From positions 1-64,000 of the forward strand of contig NC_089188.1 in the NCBI RefSeq assembly GCF_947507565.1: 64,000 bases of DNA, written 5' to 3'. The position numbers and the translations under genes were made by a program. This document shows, piece by piece, positions 54,505 to 64,000 of the stretch (its first letter is position 1; every line of letters begins with the position of its first letter). Source of the DNA: Oscarella lobularis. Taxonomy: Eukaryota > Porifera > Homoscleromorpha > Homosclerophorida > Oscarellidae. The notes below the pieces were generated by a model. It worked only from the letters and a program-made list of their open reading frames with translations, was not told where the DNA came from and made no database searches.

Positions 54505-56241
54505 GATGAGTCATGTCAAATTTTATTTGAATAAAGTCCCGGATGTAGATACAAAAATTAAACAGAGTTTCCCCTCTCCTCCATCCACCCCCTCGCCCCA
54601 CATGGGAGGCAAGGCCAGGTGGGCACCTGCTGTGAGTCAAAGGACTCGTGGGGTCACTCCATACTCCCCCGCGGAGGGTGAGCCCGTTTAACCTCCTGGC
54701 TCCGAGCCTTGGACTGTGAAAGTGGCAGCTGGGATGTCAGTCCACTCACAGGTGCAATTCCAAGGGGCGTCACTGATTTACCCGCCAGTGCTCTGCCTTA
54801 CGCGGGGAGGCAACTCTATAGCCTCTGCAGAGGTATGGCCTATTTATCGCTCTTGGCCACAGAGGGATGGCTGCGTCTGCCTCGTCGGATTGGAGGAACA
54901 ACTACACGGCAAACCAATTGACAAAGGGGAAAACAAAGAAAAGTACCTGTCGTCGGCCAAAGTCTCGAGTAGATAAACGTCCGGAACAACTAAAGACCTA
55001 TTTGTCGCTCTTGGCCACAGAGGAATTGCTAGCATGAAATATAAGGTCTATGAGTAATTTTATTAGAAATAGAAAATTACTCAAGGGACTATGAGTAAAC
55101 TTGGGATACCTCTATAGTTATTACTCTAAGCCTAGTACTTATGGAAGACGTTTCTCAACTGAAGCGATGTAACTTCTTACCTCAACATCTGCATAGGGAT
55201 CCGGATGGTCTTTGACATAGCTACACGCCCGAAGGATATTCTGTCGCGTTTTCGCGGCCCCAAGGGCCCGCTTGAAACAAGGGAAGATACACCTAAAAAA
55301 TAAAAAACAATTTTATTTTTTGGTTGCTATGGCAACGATACCTTGGCTATCAACAACTCCGGGGTCAGAGAGACCAGATAAAAAATCTCGCCTCTATCCG
55401 ACAAAGGGAAGGCACTTTGCCAACGTCGCAAAGATGTACAAAAAGCCAAAAAGTTTGCGAGTAGAAATTTCACTCAAAAATTTGACCGACGGCCACCAAA
55501 CCCTTTCGTCCCTTGCGTACCACCCAATAGAAATCCTCTCCAGGAAAAATCGCGAACGAATTCCTTCAGGGGACGGAGAAAATCGAAAAACAATTTCGAA
55601 TTTTCTCGTTCGCGATCAAACGACTTAAAAATTGTGCCATTTCGCCACGAAACGTCGCACGACGACCGGACCACGACCAATCGAATCGCCAACGACGACT
55701 CTATAAGATTGGTTCAAAGCCATGTCGAAATTCGCGAATTTTCGACATAAAAACGTGTCAAATAAACAAACACGCCTTCTCGCGTGCGTCGAAATCACCC
55801 CACCTTTGCGACGCCGTCGTGCCTCAACGACGCCACGTACGGCGACGAACGTACCATCGATCGAAACCCTATATCATCTAGTTTTCGATTTTCGATTCGC
55901 CGACGGCATACGATACGCCGTTTGTCGTGGAGCGAGCGCGAAAGTTAAGGGCCACGCCCCCTTTTCGCACATCGAAATCGTCGCAAACGACTCGAAATAC
56001 GCCACGGAATGCAGCTAAACGCTTCGTAACGTTCCGAAAACATGATTACGCGTCGAAACGAAACGATTCCAGCGCATTTCGCAGGGCGCGTCGCACCTTG
56101 GCGACCCGACGCCTCGATTTCGATCGTTTCGCGCCATTGCGAACGGTCGAACGGGTTTTAAACTACTCAAGACTCACCTCTTTCACTCTTTTGACTTCGC
56201 TCAAGCTTCGAATCTGTCGTTTTGAGCCATTTTCCATTCAT
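54505..56241 (-). CDS. Gene C: four-exon small basic protein, complete model
   Basis: Minus-strand exons: 56241-56178 (64 nt, MNGKWLKTTDSKLERSQKSE), 55292-55181 (112 nt, SSLVSSGPLGPRKRD ... MSKTIRIPMQML), 54989-54947 (43 nt, CSGRLSTRDFGRRQ) and 54901-54770 (132 nt, LFLQSDEADAAIPLWPRAIN to RVNQ, stop TGA). The joins fall in phases 1, 2 and 0, and the whole 116-codon frame is open. Donors are GTGAGT, GTAAGA and GTACTT; all acceptors end in YAG or TAG. Poly(A) signal AATAAA is at 54527-54522. Promoter module C lies just upstream. It is basic, Ser/Arg-rich at the start, without signal peptide or membrane segment; no family is recognised. Intron 1 is about 885 nt, the others 191 and 45 nt. Confidence 0.6.
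54507..54901 (-). repeat. Right copy of the near-identical terminal exon
   Basis: 395 bp differing from 5600-5994 at about two positions, while flanks on either side differ at 10-20 percent. This points to gene conversion or strong constraint on both coding part and 3' UTR. Confidence 0.85.
55293..56177 (-). other. Intron 1 of gene C
   Basis: It runs from GTGAGT to TTTTATTTTTTAG. It is conserved with element A's intron along its length. A plus-strand open frame over 55272-55628 (PGSERPDKKSRLYPTKGRHF) has a recognisable but broken equivalent in element A (PGSERPDIKSWLDPTTGRHF then a stop), so an antisense exon is possible but unsupported. Confidence 0.5.
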
Positions 56242-56320
56242 TCGTAACAAACGAGTCAAGCGCGCTAACGCACGCACGTGACTATTGTGGATTATATAAG
56301 TGACGTCAAAAAAAGTATTG
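56242..56320 (-). promoter_or_regulatory. Promoter module C
   Basis: Minus strand: TGACGTCA (56308-56301), TTATATAAT (about 56299-56291), CACGTG (56280-56275), then CGTTAGCGCGCTTGACTCG and the gene C ATG at 56241. It has the clearest TATA-like element of the four modules. Confidence 0.6.
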
Positions 56321-56595
56321 AAAACAAAGATTTCAAACTATTTACAATCGATAATAGTGTAGCAGGGGTTTGCGAGGGTGTTCGAGGCAAAACGGTACAC
56401 GTTAAGCGTTAAACGAGCCCGAATTCCACTCGACGGCAGCTCTACACAGTCTGTTCGCTCTAACTCGGTTCGCTTTGTACCTAACCCGATCCCTACCTTC
56501 TAAACCTTCACCCCAGTATCTGTCCACGCGGTTCTCGCTTTCCACGTGTCCGTTGCGCCTGTTATGACGACTGGAACGGCGCGTCGTTCGTATTC
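56321..56595. other. Unique CG-rich spacer
   Basis: No convincing exon. The short minus-strand open frame at 56402-56638 runs into the GGACAAATTGTCC tract and has no splice support. Confidence 0.5.
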
Positions 56596-57085
56596 TCGAA
56601 AATTGTCCTAGGACAATTTTATAATTGTCCCAGAACAAATTGTCCCAAGGACAAATTGTCCCAAGGACAATTTTGAAAAGATCCTTTACTCATAATGAAG
56701 GTAGAACCTTCACTCCTAATGAAGGTACAGGGTTCTGCCGAGAATATTTTTAGTGTGGGAAGAAGGTATGGAAGGATAGATAAAATACGCAATTTTAAAA
56801 AAAGTCCGAGACAATTTTAAAAATCGTCAAAGACAATTTTAAAATGGTCCTAGGCAATTTAAAAAATTTCTTAAAACAATTTTTAAAATTGTCTTGGACC
56901 ATTTTTAAAACTGTTTTGGCGATTTTTAAATTTTTTAAATTGTCTCAGGACAATTTTAAAAATTGTCCCAAGACAATTTTAAAGGATTGTCTTGGAACAA
57001 TTTTTAAAATTGTCCTGAGACAATTTTAGACTTGTCTTGGGACAATTTTTAGAATTGTCTGGGGACAATCTTTAGAAATGTCTTG
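56596..57085. repeat. Degenerate GGACAATT arrays with expanded centre, plus GAAGGT units
   Basis: GTCCTAGGACAATTTTATAATTGTCCC and a few GGACAAATTGTCC units (56600-56672), then two GAAGGTAGAACCTTCACTCC units (56696-56740). After that come units of 20-28 bp such as GGACAATTTTTAAAATTGTC in which the dyad arms are separated by an A/T tract (56800-57085). Confidence 0.88.
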
Positions 57086-60000
57086 AGATCTACGAATCTA
57101 CGATCTACGAATCTACGATCTACAAATCTACAAATCTACGATCTATATTTACAATCTACAAATCTAACGATCTACAAATCTACAATCTACAAATCTACGA
57201 TCTACGAATCTACGATCTACGAATCTCCAATCTACGAATGTACAAATCTACGATCTATATTTACAATCTACAAATCTAACGATCTACAAATCTACAATCT
57301 ACAAATCTACGATCTACGAATCTACGATCTACGATCTACAATCTACAAATCTACGATCTACAATCTATAATCTACAAATCTACGAATCTACGATCTACAA
57401 ATCTACGATCTACAAATCTACGATCTACGATCTACGAATCTACAATCTACAAATCTACGATCTACAAATCTACGATCTACGATCTACGAATCTACAATCT
57501 ACAAATCTAAAAATCTACGATCTACGAATCTACGATCTACAATCTACAAATCTAACGATCTACAAATCTACAAATCTACAAATCTACAATCTACGATCTA
57601 CAATCTACAAATCTACGATCTACAATCTATAATCTACAAATCTACGAATCTACGATCTACAAATCTACGATCTACAAATCTACAATCTACAAATCGAAGC
57701 TACAAATCTACAAAATCGAAGCTACGAATCTACAAATCTACGAATCTACAAATCTACAAATCTACAAATCGAAGCTACAAATCTACTACAAATCTACGAT
57801 CTACGAATCTACGATCTACAAATGTACAAATCTACGATCTATATTTACAATCTACAAATCAAACGATCTACAAATCTACAATCTACAAATCTACGATCTA
57901 CAATCTATAATCTACAAATCTACGAATCTACGATCTACAAATCTACGATCTACAAATCTACAATCTACAAATCGAAGCTACAAATCAACAAAATCGAAGC
58001 TACGAATCCACAAATCTACGAATCTACAAATCTACAAATCTACAAATCGAAGCTACAAATCTACTACAAATCTACGATCTACGAATCTACGATCTACAAA
58101 TGTACAAATCATCGATCTATATTTACAATCTACAAATCTAACGATCTACAAATCTACAATCTACAAATCTACGATCTACGAATCTACGATCTACGAATCT
58201 ACGATCTACGAATCTCCAATCTACGAATCTAACGATCTACAAATCTACAATCTACAAATCTACGATCTACAAATCTACGATCTACGATCTACGAATCTAC
58301 AATCTACAAATCTAAAAATCTACGATCTACGAATCTACGATCTACAATCTACAAATCTAACGATCTACAAATCTACAAATCTACAAATCTACAATCTACG
58401 ATCTACAATCTACAAATCTACGATCTACAATCTATAATCTACAAATCTACGAATCTACGATCTACAAATCTACGATCTACAAATCTACGATCTACGATCT
58501 ACGAATCTACAATCTACAAATCTACGATCTACAAATCTACGATCTACGATCTACGAATCTACAATCTACAAATCTAAAAATCTACGATCTACGAATCTAC
58601 GATCTACAATCTACAAATCTAACGATCTACAAATCTACAAATCTACAAATCTACAATCTACGATCTACAATCTACAAATACGATCTACAATCTATAATCT
58701 ACAAATCTACGAATATACGATCTACAAATCTACGATCAACAAATCTACAATCTACAAATCGAAGCTACAAATCTACAAAATCGAAGCTACGAATCTACAA
58801 ATCTACGAATCTACAAATCTACAAATCTACAAATCGAAGCTACAAATCTACTACAAATCTAAATATCGAAGCTACAAATCTACTACAAATCTACGATCTA
58901 CGAATCTACGATCTACAAATGTACAAATCTACGATCTATATTTACAATCTACAAATCAAACGATCTACAAATCTACAATCTACAAATCTACGATCTACAA
59001 TCTATAATCTACAAATCTACGAATCTACGATCTACAAATCTACGATCTACAAATCTACAATCTACAAATCGAAGCTAGAAATCAACAAAATCGAAGCTAC
59101 GAATCCACAAATCTACGAATCTACAAATCTACAAATCTACAAATCGAAGCTACAAATCTACTACAAATCTACGATCTACGAATCTACGATCTACAAATGT
59201 ACCAATCTACGATCTATATTTACAATCTACAAATCTAACGATCTACAAATCTACAATCTACAAATCTACGATCTACGAATCTACGATCTACGAATCTACA
59301 ATCTACGAATCTAACGATCTACAAATCTACAATCTACAAATCTACGATCTACAAATCTACGATCTACGATCTACGAATCTACAATCTACAAATCTAAAAA
59401 TCTACGATCTACGAATCTACGATCTACAATCTACAAATCTAACGATCTACAAATCTACAAATCTACAAATCTACAATCTACGATCTACAATCTACAAATC
59501 TACGATCTACAATCTATAATCTACAAATCTACGAATCTACGATCTACAAATCTACGATCTACAAATCTACAATCTACAAATCGAAGCTACAAATCTACAA
59601 AATCGAAGCTACGAATCTACAAATCTACAAATCTACAAATCTACAAATCGAAGCTACAAATCTACTACAAATCTACGATCTACGAATCTACAATCTACAA
59701 ATCTACAATCTACGAATTTACGATCTACAATCTACAAATCTAAAATCTACAATCTATAATCTACAAATCTACGAATCTACGATCTACAAATCTACGATCT
59801 ATAATCTACAAATCGAAGCTACAAATCTACGAATCTACAAATCTACAAATCTACAAATCTACAAATCTAGAAATCTACAAATCTACAAATCGAAGCTACA
59901 AATCTACTACAAATCTACGATCTACGAATCTACAATCTACAAATCTACAATCTACGACTTTACGATCTACAATCTACAAATCTAAAAATCTACAATCTAT

Positions 60001-60465
60001 AATCTACAAATCTACGAATCTACGATCTACAAATCTACGATCTAAAATCTACAAATCGAAGCTACAAATCTACGAATCTACAAATCTACAAATCTACAAA
60101 TCTACAAATCTACTACAAATCTACGATCTACGAATCTACGATCTACGAATCTACGATCTACGAATCTACTATCTACAAATCTACGAATCTACAAATCTAC
60201 AATCTACGAATCTACTATCTACAAATCTACAAATCTACGAATCTACAAATCTACAATCTACAAAACTACAAATCTACGAATCTACAAATCTACTAATCTA
60301 CAATCTACAAATCTACGATCTACGAATCTACGATCTACGAATCTACAATCTACAAATCTACAAATCTACGATCTATGAATCTACGATCTACGAATCTACA
60401 ATCTACGAATCTACAAATCTACAATCTACAAATCTACAATCTACAAATCTACAATCTACCTACCA
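57086..60465. repeat. ATCTACGA/ATCTACAA array with a 1.1-kb higher-order repeat
   Basis: 3.4 kb of 8-10 bp units (GATCTACGAATCTACAAATC). The rare CGATCTATATTTACAATC block and AAATCGAAGCTACAAATC blocks mark a higher-order unit; matching frames start at 57822 and 58919, 1097 bp apart. Open frames here are repeat-derived. Confidence 0.96.
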
Positions 60466-60660
60466 TCTAATTTTTCTTGGGACAATTTTTAAAATTGTCT
60501 TGGACCATTTTAAAAATTGTCTTGGACGGTTGTTTTGGACGATGTACCCGGCAGTAATTATTGCAAGCTACGGGCTGGCATAACGTTATAGTAGTATGGG
60601 TCGACGATAGGCGAGTAAGGGTCGGGGCCGACCCATGCCGACCCATGTGGGCAGAACCCT
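60466..60660. other. Short spacer with degenerate GGACAATTTTTAAAATTGTC
   Basis: Two degenerate expanded-dyad units (60477-60530), then unique sequence with two CCGACCCATG copies (60629-60648). Confidence 0.7.
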
Positions 60661-61084
60661 GAAGGTAGAACTTTTACTCGTTGTGAATGTAGAACCTTCA
60701 CTAGTAGTAAAGGTAGAACCTTTACTCGTTGTGGAGGTAGAGCCTTTACTCGTAGTGTAGATAGAACCTTCACTAATATAGAAGGTAAAACCTTCCCTTG
60801 TTGTGAAGGTATAACCTTCACTCATAGTGAAGGTAGAACTTTCACTCCTAGTGAAGGCAGAACCTTCCCTCGAAGTGAAGGTAGAATCATCACTCTTTGT
60901 GAAGGTAGAACCTTCACTCCTAATGAAGGTAAAACTTGTACTACTAATGAAATTAGAACATTCACTACTAATGAATGATCTCTCCTAATGAAGGTAGAAC
61001 CTTCACTCGTTGTGAAGGTAGAACTTTCACTCGCTGTGAAGGTACAACATACACTCCTAGTGAAGGTAGAACTTTTACTTGTTG
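60661..61084. repeat. 24-bp GAAGGTAGAACCTTCACTCG array
   Basis: About 18 units with the dyad GAAGGT-AGA-ACCTTC. The two minus-strand open frames over it follow from the 24-bp period. Confidence 0.95.
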
Positions 61085-61160
61085 AGAATAAATACAGAAT
61101 TAATTCCGAATAAATGCCGCATTAATTCCGAATAAATGCCGCATTAATTACGAATAAATT
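61085..61160. repeat. 22-bp satellite fragment
   Basis: Three to four variant units (CGAATAAATGCCGCATTAAT). Confidence 0.88.
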
Positions 61161-61829
61161 CTCCCCAAGACAAATTCTCCCCAGGTAAAATTGTCCCAGG
61201 ACAAATTGTCCCAGGACAAATTGTACCAAGGACAAATTGTCCCGGGACAAATTGTCCCCAGGAAAAATTGTCCCCAGGACAAATTGTCCGCAGGAAAAAT
61301 TGTCCAGGACAAATTGTCCAAGGACAAATTGTCCCAGGACAAATTGTCCCAGCAGAAATTGTCCCCAGGACAAATTGTCCCAGAACAAATTGTCCCCAGG
61401 ACAAATTATCCTGGGGACAAATTGTCCCAGGACAAATTGTCCCCAGCACAAATTGCCCCAGGATAAATTGTCAGAGGATAAAAGATTGTCCCAGGACAAT
61501 TTGTCCAGGGGACAAATTGTCCGAGGACAAATTGTCCAGGGGACAAATTGTCCCAGGACAAATTGTCCCAGGACATATTGACCCCAGGAGAAATTGTCCC
61601 AGAAAAAATTGTCCCCAAGACAAATTGTCGCAGGACAATTTGTCCTGGGGACAAAATGTCCCAGGACAAATTGTCCTGGGACAATTTGTCCTGGGACAAT
61701 TTGTCCTGGGACAAATTGTCTCAGGACAAATTGTCCCACGACAAATTGTCCCGGGACAAATTGTCCCAGGACAAATTGTCCCAGGAGAAATTGTCCCCAG
61801 GACAAATTGTCCCAGAACAAATTCTCCCA
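61160..61829. repeat. GGACAAATTGTCC array 11
   Basis: About 43 units, with inverted stretches (GGACAATTTGTCCTGGGACAA) at 61680-61715. Confidence 0.97.
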
Positions 61830-62020
61830 AAAATTACAGCGAAATTACAGGGGGTTAGCAAACGGGTCTCTCCTGTAATAGATTACAGTGAAATTACAGG
61901 GGGTTAGAGAAGGGGTCTCTCCTGTGATAAACTACAGCGAAATTACAGGGGCTACCCAACGGGTCTCTCCTGTAATAAATTACAGCGAAATTACAGGGGC
62001 TAGCCAACGGGTCTCTCCTG
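61830..62020. repeat. 48-bp satellite, block 5
   Basis: Four units between two GGACAAATTGTCC arrays, with GTAATAGATTACAG and GTGATAAACTACAG variants. Confidence 0.95.
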
Positions 62021-62487
62021 TGAGGACAAATTGACCCAGGAAAAATTGTCCGAGGACAAATTGTCCCCAGGACAAATTGTCCCAGGACAAATTGTCCAAG
62101 GACAAATTGTCCCCAGGATAAATTGTCCCCAAGACAAATTTTCCCAGGACAAATTGTCCTAGGACAAATTCTCCCAGGACAAATAGTCCCAGGACAAATT
62201 GTCCCTGGACAAATTGTCCCAGGACCAATTGTCCCCAGGACAAATAGTCCCAGGACAAATTGTCCCTGGACAAATTGTCCCTGGACAAATTGTCCCAGGA
62301 CCAATTGTCCCCAGGACAAATTGTGCCAGGACAATTTGTCCTGGGGACAAATTGTGCAAGGACAATTTGTGCCAGGACAATTTGTCCCAGGACAAATTCT
62401 CCCCAGGAGAAATTCTCCCAGGACAAATTGTCCCTGGACAAATTGTCCCAGGACAATATGTCCTGGGGACAATTGTCCCCAGGACAA
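62021..62487. repeat. GGACAAATTGTCC array 12
   Basis: About 30 units. Its last unit joins ACTCTACCCACATCACATACC, the intron side of an exon unit, in the same way as at 44662. Confidence 0.97.
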
Positions 62488-62923
62488 CTCTACCCACATC
62501 ACATACCTTTGCCCCCTCGAGAGTCATCCTTCCTTCTGATTGCCTTCCCTTTCTTTCCTCCCCTTCCCACACGCGTCCCTTGCTTATATCCTTCTTCTTT
62601 ACATATATAAAGAAACAAATTAGAGACCCCTCAATAACTAAAACTCTACCTACATCACATACCTTTGCTCCATCCATAGCCATCGTTCCTTCTGATTGTT
62701 TTTCCTTCCTTTCCCTCCCCTCTCACTCGCGTCCCTTGCTTATATCCATCTTTCTTACGCTCTTACACATCTAAAGAAACGAATTAGAGACCCCGCAATA
62801 ACTAAAACTCTACCTACATCACATACCATCGATCCCTTGATATTCCTTCTCTTCCTTGCCTGCCTGTTTCTCTTCTCCCTCAGGCCCCATCTCCTTGTCA
62901 TTGTTCCTCCCATCCCTATGCCC
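62488..62923 (-). pseudogene. Exon units and leader exon, copy 4
   Basis: Leader exon 62923-62827 (97 nt, GIGMGGTMTRRWGLREKRNR then QARKRRNIKGSM, donor GTATGTG) is open. The next exon 62770-62663 is 108 nt with good splice sites but has TGA at codon 16 (GAGTGA where copy 3 has GAGTGG). A third unit (about 62600-62507) has lost its acceptor (TTTATATATG). So the copy is decayed downstream of the leader. Confidence 0.5.
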
Positions 62924-63090
62924 CTAAGAAAACTAATTAGAAATATGTAACACAATTAGGAACCATTATATACCTATCAGTATTGACTCTGCCCTAACAT
63001 TGCCCCTATACACATTAACAAAGCCACACAACTCATAAACAATTGCACGGCACTTTTCTGACATCTTCCAGAAAGCCCCTGTTTACAAAA
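62924..63090 (-). other. 160-bp conserved segment 5' of the leader exon, copy 2
   Basis: About 93 percent identical to 44940-45104. TTTGTAAACAG at its 5' border follows the polypyrimidine array directly. Confidence 0.45.
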
Positions 63091-63200
63091 AGGGAGAAGG
63101 CAAAAGGCAAAGGGAGAAGGCAAAAGGCAAAGGGAAAAGGCAAAAGGCAAAGGGAGAAGGCAAAAGGCAAAGGGAAAAGGCAAAAGGCAAAGAAGAAGGC
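63091..63200. repeat. Purine array, block 3
   Basis: Six units of about 19 bp, AAAGGGAGAAGGCAAAAGGC. It joins element D at GAAGGCACCGGTGCC, replacing element B's sequence at its ACCGGTGCC site. Confidence 0.95.
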
Positions 63201-63689
63201 ACCGGTGCCATTCGATTCGTCGTGGTCTGACAAATAAAACCTGGTACCACGTTTACCAATTTTCGCCAATTTTTGACATAAAATTAAGCGAAACCAACAA
63301 TACGCCTACGCGCGTACACCGTAAACGACACAACCTTAACCGTGCCGCCACTCCGCGACGGCGCGTCGTACGACGATAAGCGGCACTTCGATCGAGAGGG
63401 CATATGGTGCAGTTTACAAATTGCCGCCACTCGACGGCATCCGAGTCGCCGTTTGCCGTAGAGCACGTGCGAAAGAAAGGGAACACGCCCCCTTTTACGG
63501 ACACATTAATTCGGCAAAAACGACGCCAAAAGCGACGCTTCGCGTCGCAAAACGTTCTAAACCGTCTCGAATCCTTCGTTTCGAAGCCATTCGAAGCTCG
63601 CGCCACAACTTGGCGACGCGACGCGTTCGTACGCGCGCTCCGCGGGCGACGAACGCTCTAAAACTGCTTCGTAACTATCTACTACTTAC
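63201..63689 (-). other. Element D intron 1 region
   Basis: About 90 percent identical to element B over its length, including CTACGGCAAACGGC. It has a 12-bp deletion near 63590. It runs on the minus strand from the donor at 63690 to the polypyrimidine array, so the array lies in the intron. Confidence 0.5.
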
Positions 63690-63860
63690 ATTTTGACGTC
63701 GCTCGGACCTTCGCATCGTAGAAAACGAGCCAGAAACAGTGTTTCTTCGAAAGGGGACGCGCGCGCTAACATAAGCACGTGACCTCTCGGGTTTAACAAT
63801 GTGACGTCATAAATAAACTATTACAAATCGGGGTTTCAAACTGCTACGCCTATAGAATGG
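63690..63860 (-). promoter_or_regulatory. Promoter module D and exon 1
   Basis: Minus strand: TGACGTCA (63809-63802) after TTTATTTA, CACGTG (63781-63776), a GTTAGCGCGC block, and ATG at 63716 reading MRRSERRQN to CAAAAT|GTAAGT. The donor has T in place of G at -1 compared with module B. Confidence 0.55.
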
Positions 63861-63904
63861 CACGGCAACACGTACAGAGCGGTTTCGCGAAGATTGGACG
63901 AGTG

Positions 63905-64000
63905 TAATTTGTCCCCAGGACAAACTGTCGATGGACAAATTGTCCCAGGAAAAATTGTCCCCAGGACAAATTGTCCCAGGACAAATTGTCCCAGGACAAA
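63905..64000. repeat. GGACAAATTGTCC array 13 (runs off the window)
   Basis: Six units at the edge, placed behind element D as array 3 is behind element B. Confidence 0.96.

Overview
The window is the left end of a linear eukaryotic chromosome. It opens with about 300 bases of CCCTAA repeats, so the telomere is of the TTAGGG type read towards the centromere, and continues into a 63 kb subtelomere that is mostly tandem repeats. Gene-like islands carry GT-AG introns (many only 45-70 nt), TGACGTCA (CRE-like) plus CACGTG (E-box) promoter modules and AATAAA signals. Nothing looks bacterial, viral or organellar. A TTAGGG telomere with compact introns fits many animals, other holozoans, fungi and diatoms; an early-branching animal such as a sponge is my guess only.

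Layout. 1-1080: telomere, two 260-bp subtelomeric units, a G-rich 20-bp array. 1081-5600: plus-strand gene fragments, including a promoter/exon 1 module (element A) and an open frame with 24 in-frame 33-bp repeats. 5600-6660: the 3' end of a minus-strand gene with its last exons and poly(A) signal. 6700-12740: a 154-bp satellite that is really an exon plus an intron repeated in tandem on the minus strand, interrupted and followed by TTCGAACG and GGACAAATTGTCC arrays. 13370-14330: promoter/exon 1 module B (minus). 14380-48700: satellites of 20, 22, 22/24, 25, 41 and 48 bp, a 3 kb purine array, and three copies of an orphan exon inside the 22-bp satellite. 44660-45100 holds the cleanest leader exon plus charged exon pair. 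48800-50340: 27-bp and 141-bp repeats. 50340-56310: a gene-rich island with a minus-strand gene (51.4-52.4k), a divergent plus-strand gene with amplified exons (52.5-54.2k), and a convergent four-exon minus-strand gene C (56.24-54.5k) whose splice phases all agree. 56600-61160: ATCTAC and GAAGGTAGAACCTTC arrays. 61160-64000: GGACAAATTGTCC, 48-bp and exon units again, ending in promoter module D.

Two ideas tie the window together. First, one gene family recurs, with promoter module, short basic exon 1, leader exon and charged exon(s). Its exon-intron units have been amplified into satellites at least three times (154 bp, about 165 bp, about 123 bp). Second, one palindromic satellite, GGACAAATTGTCC, sits at nearly every junction between different arrays. 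No gene could be matched to a named protein family, so gene symbols are empty. All exon boundaries come from reading splice motifs and frames by eye.
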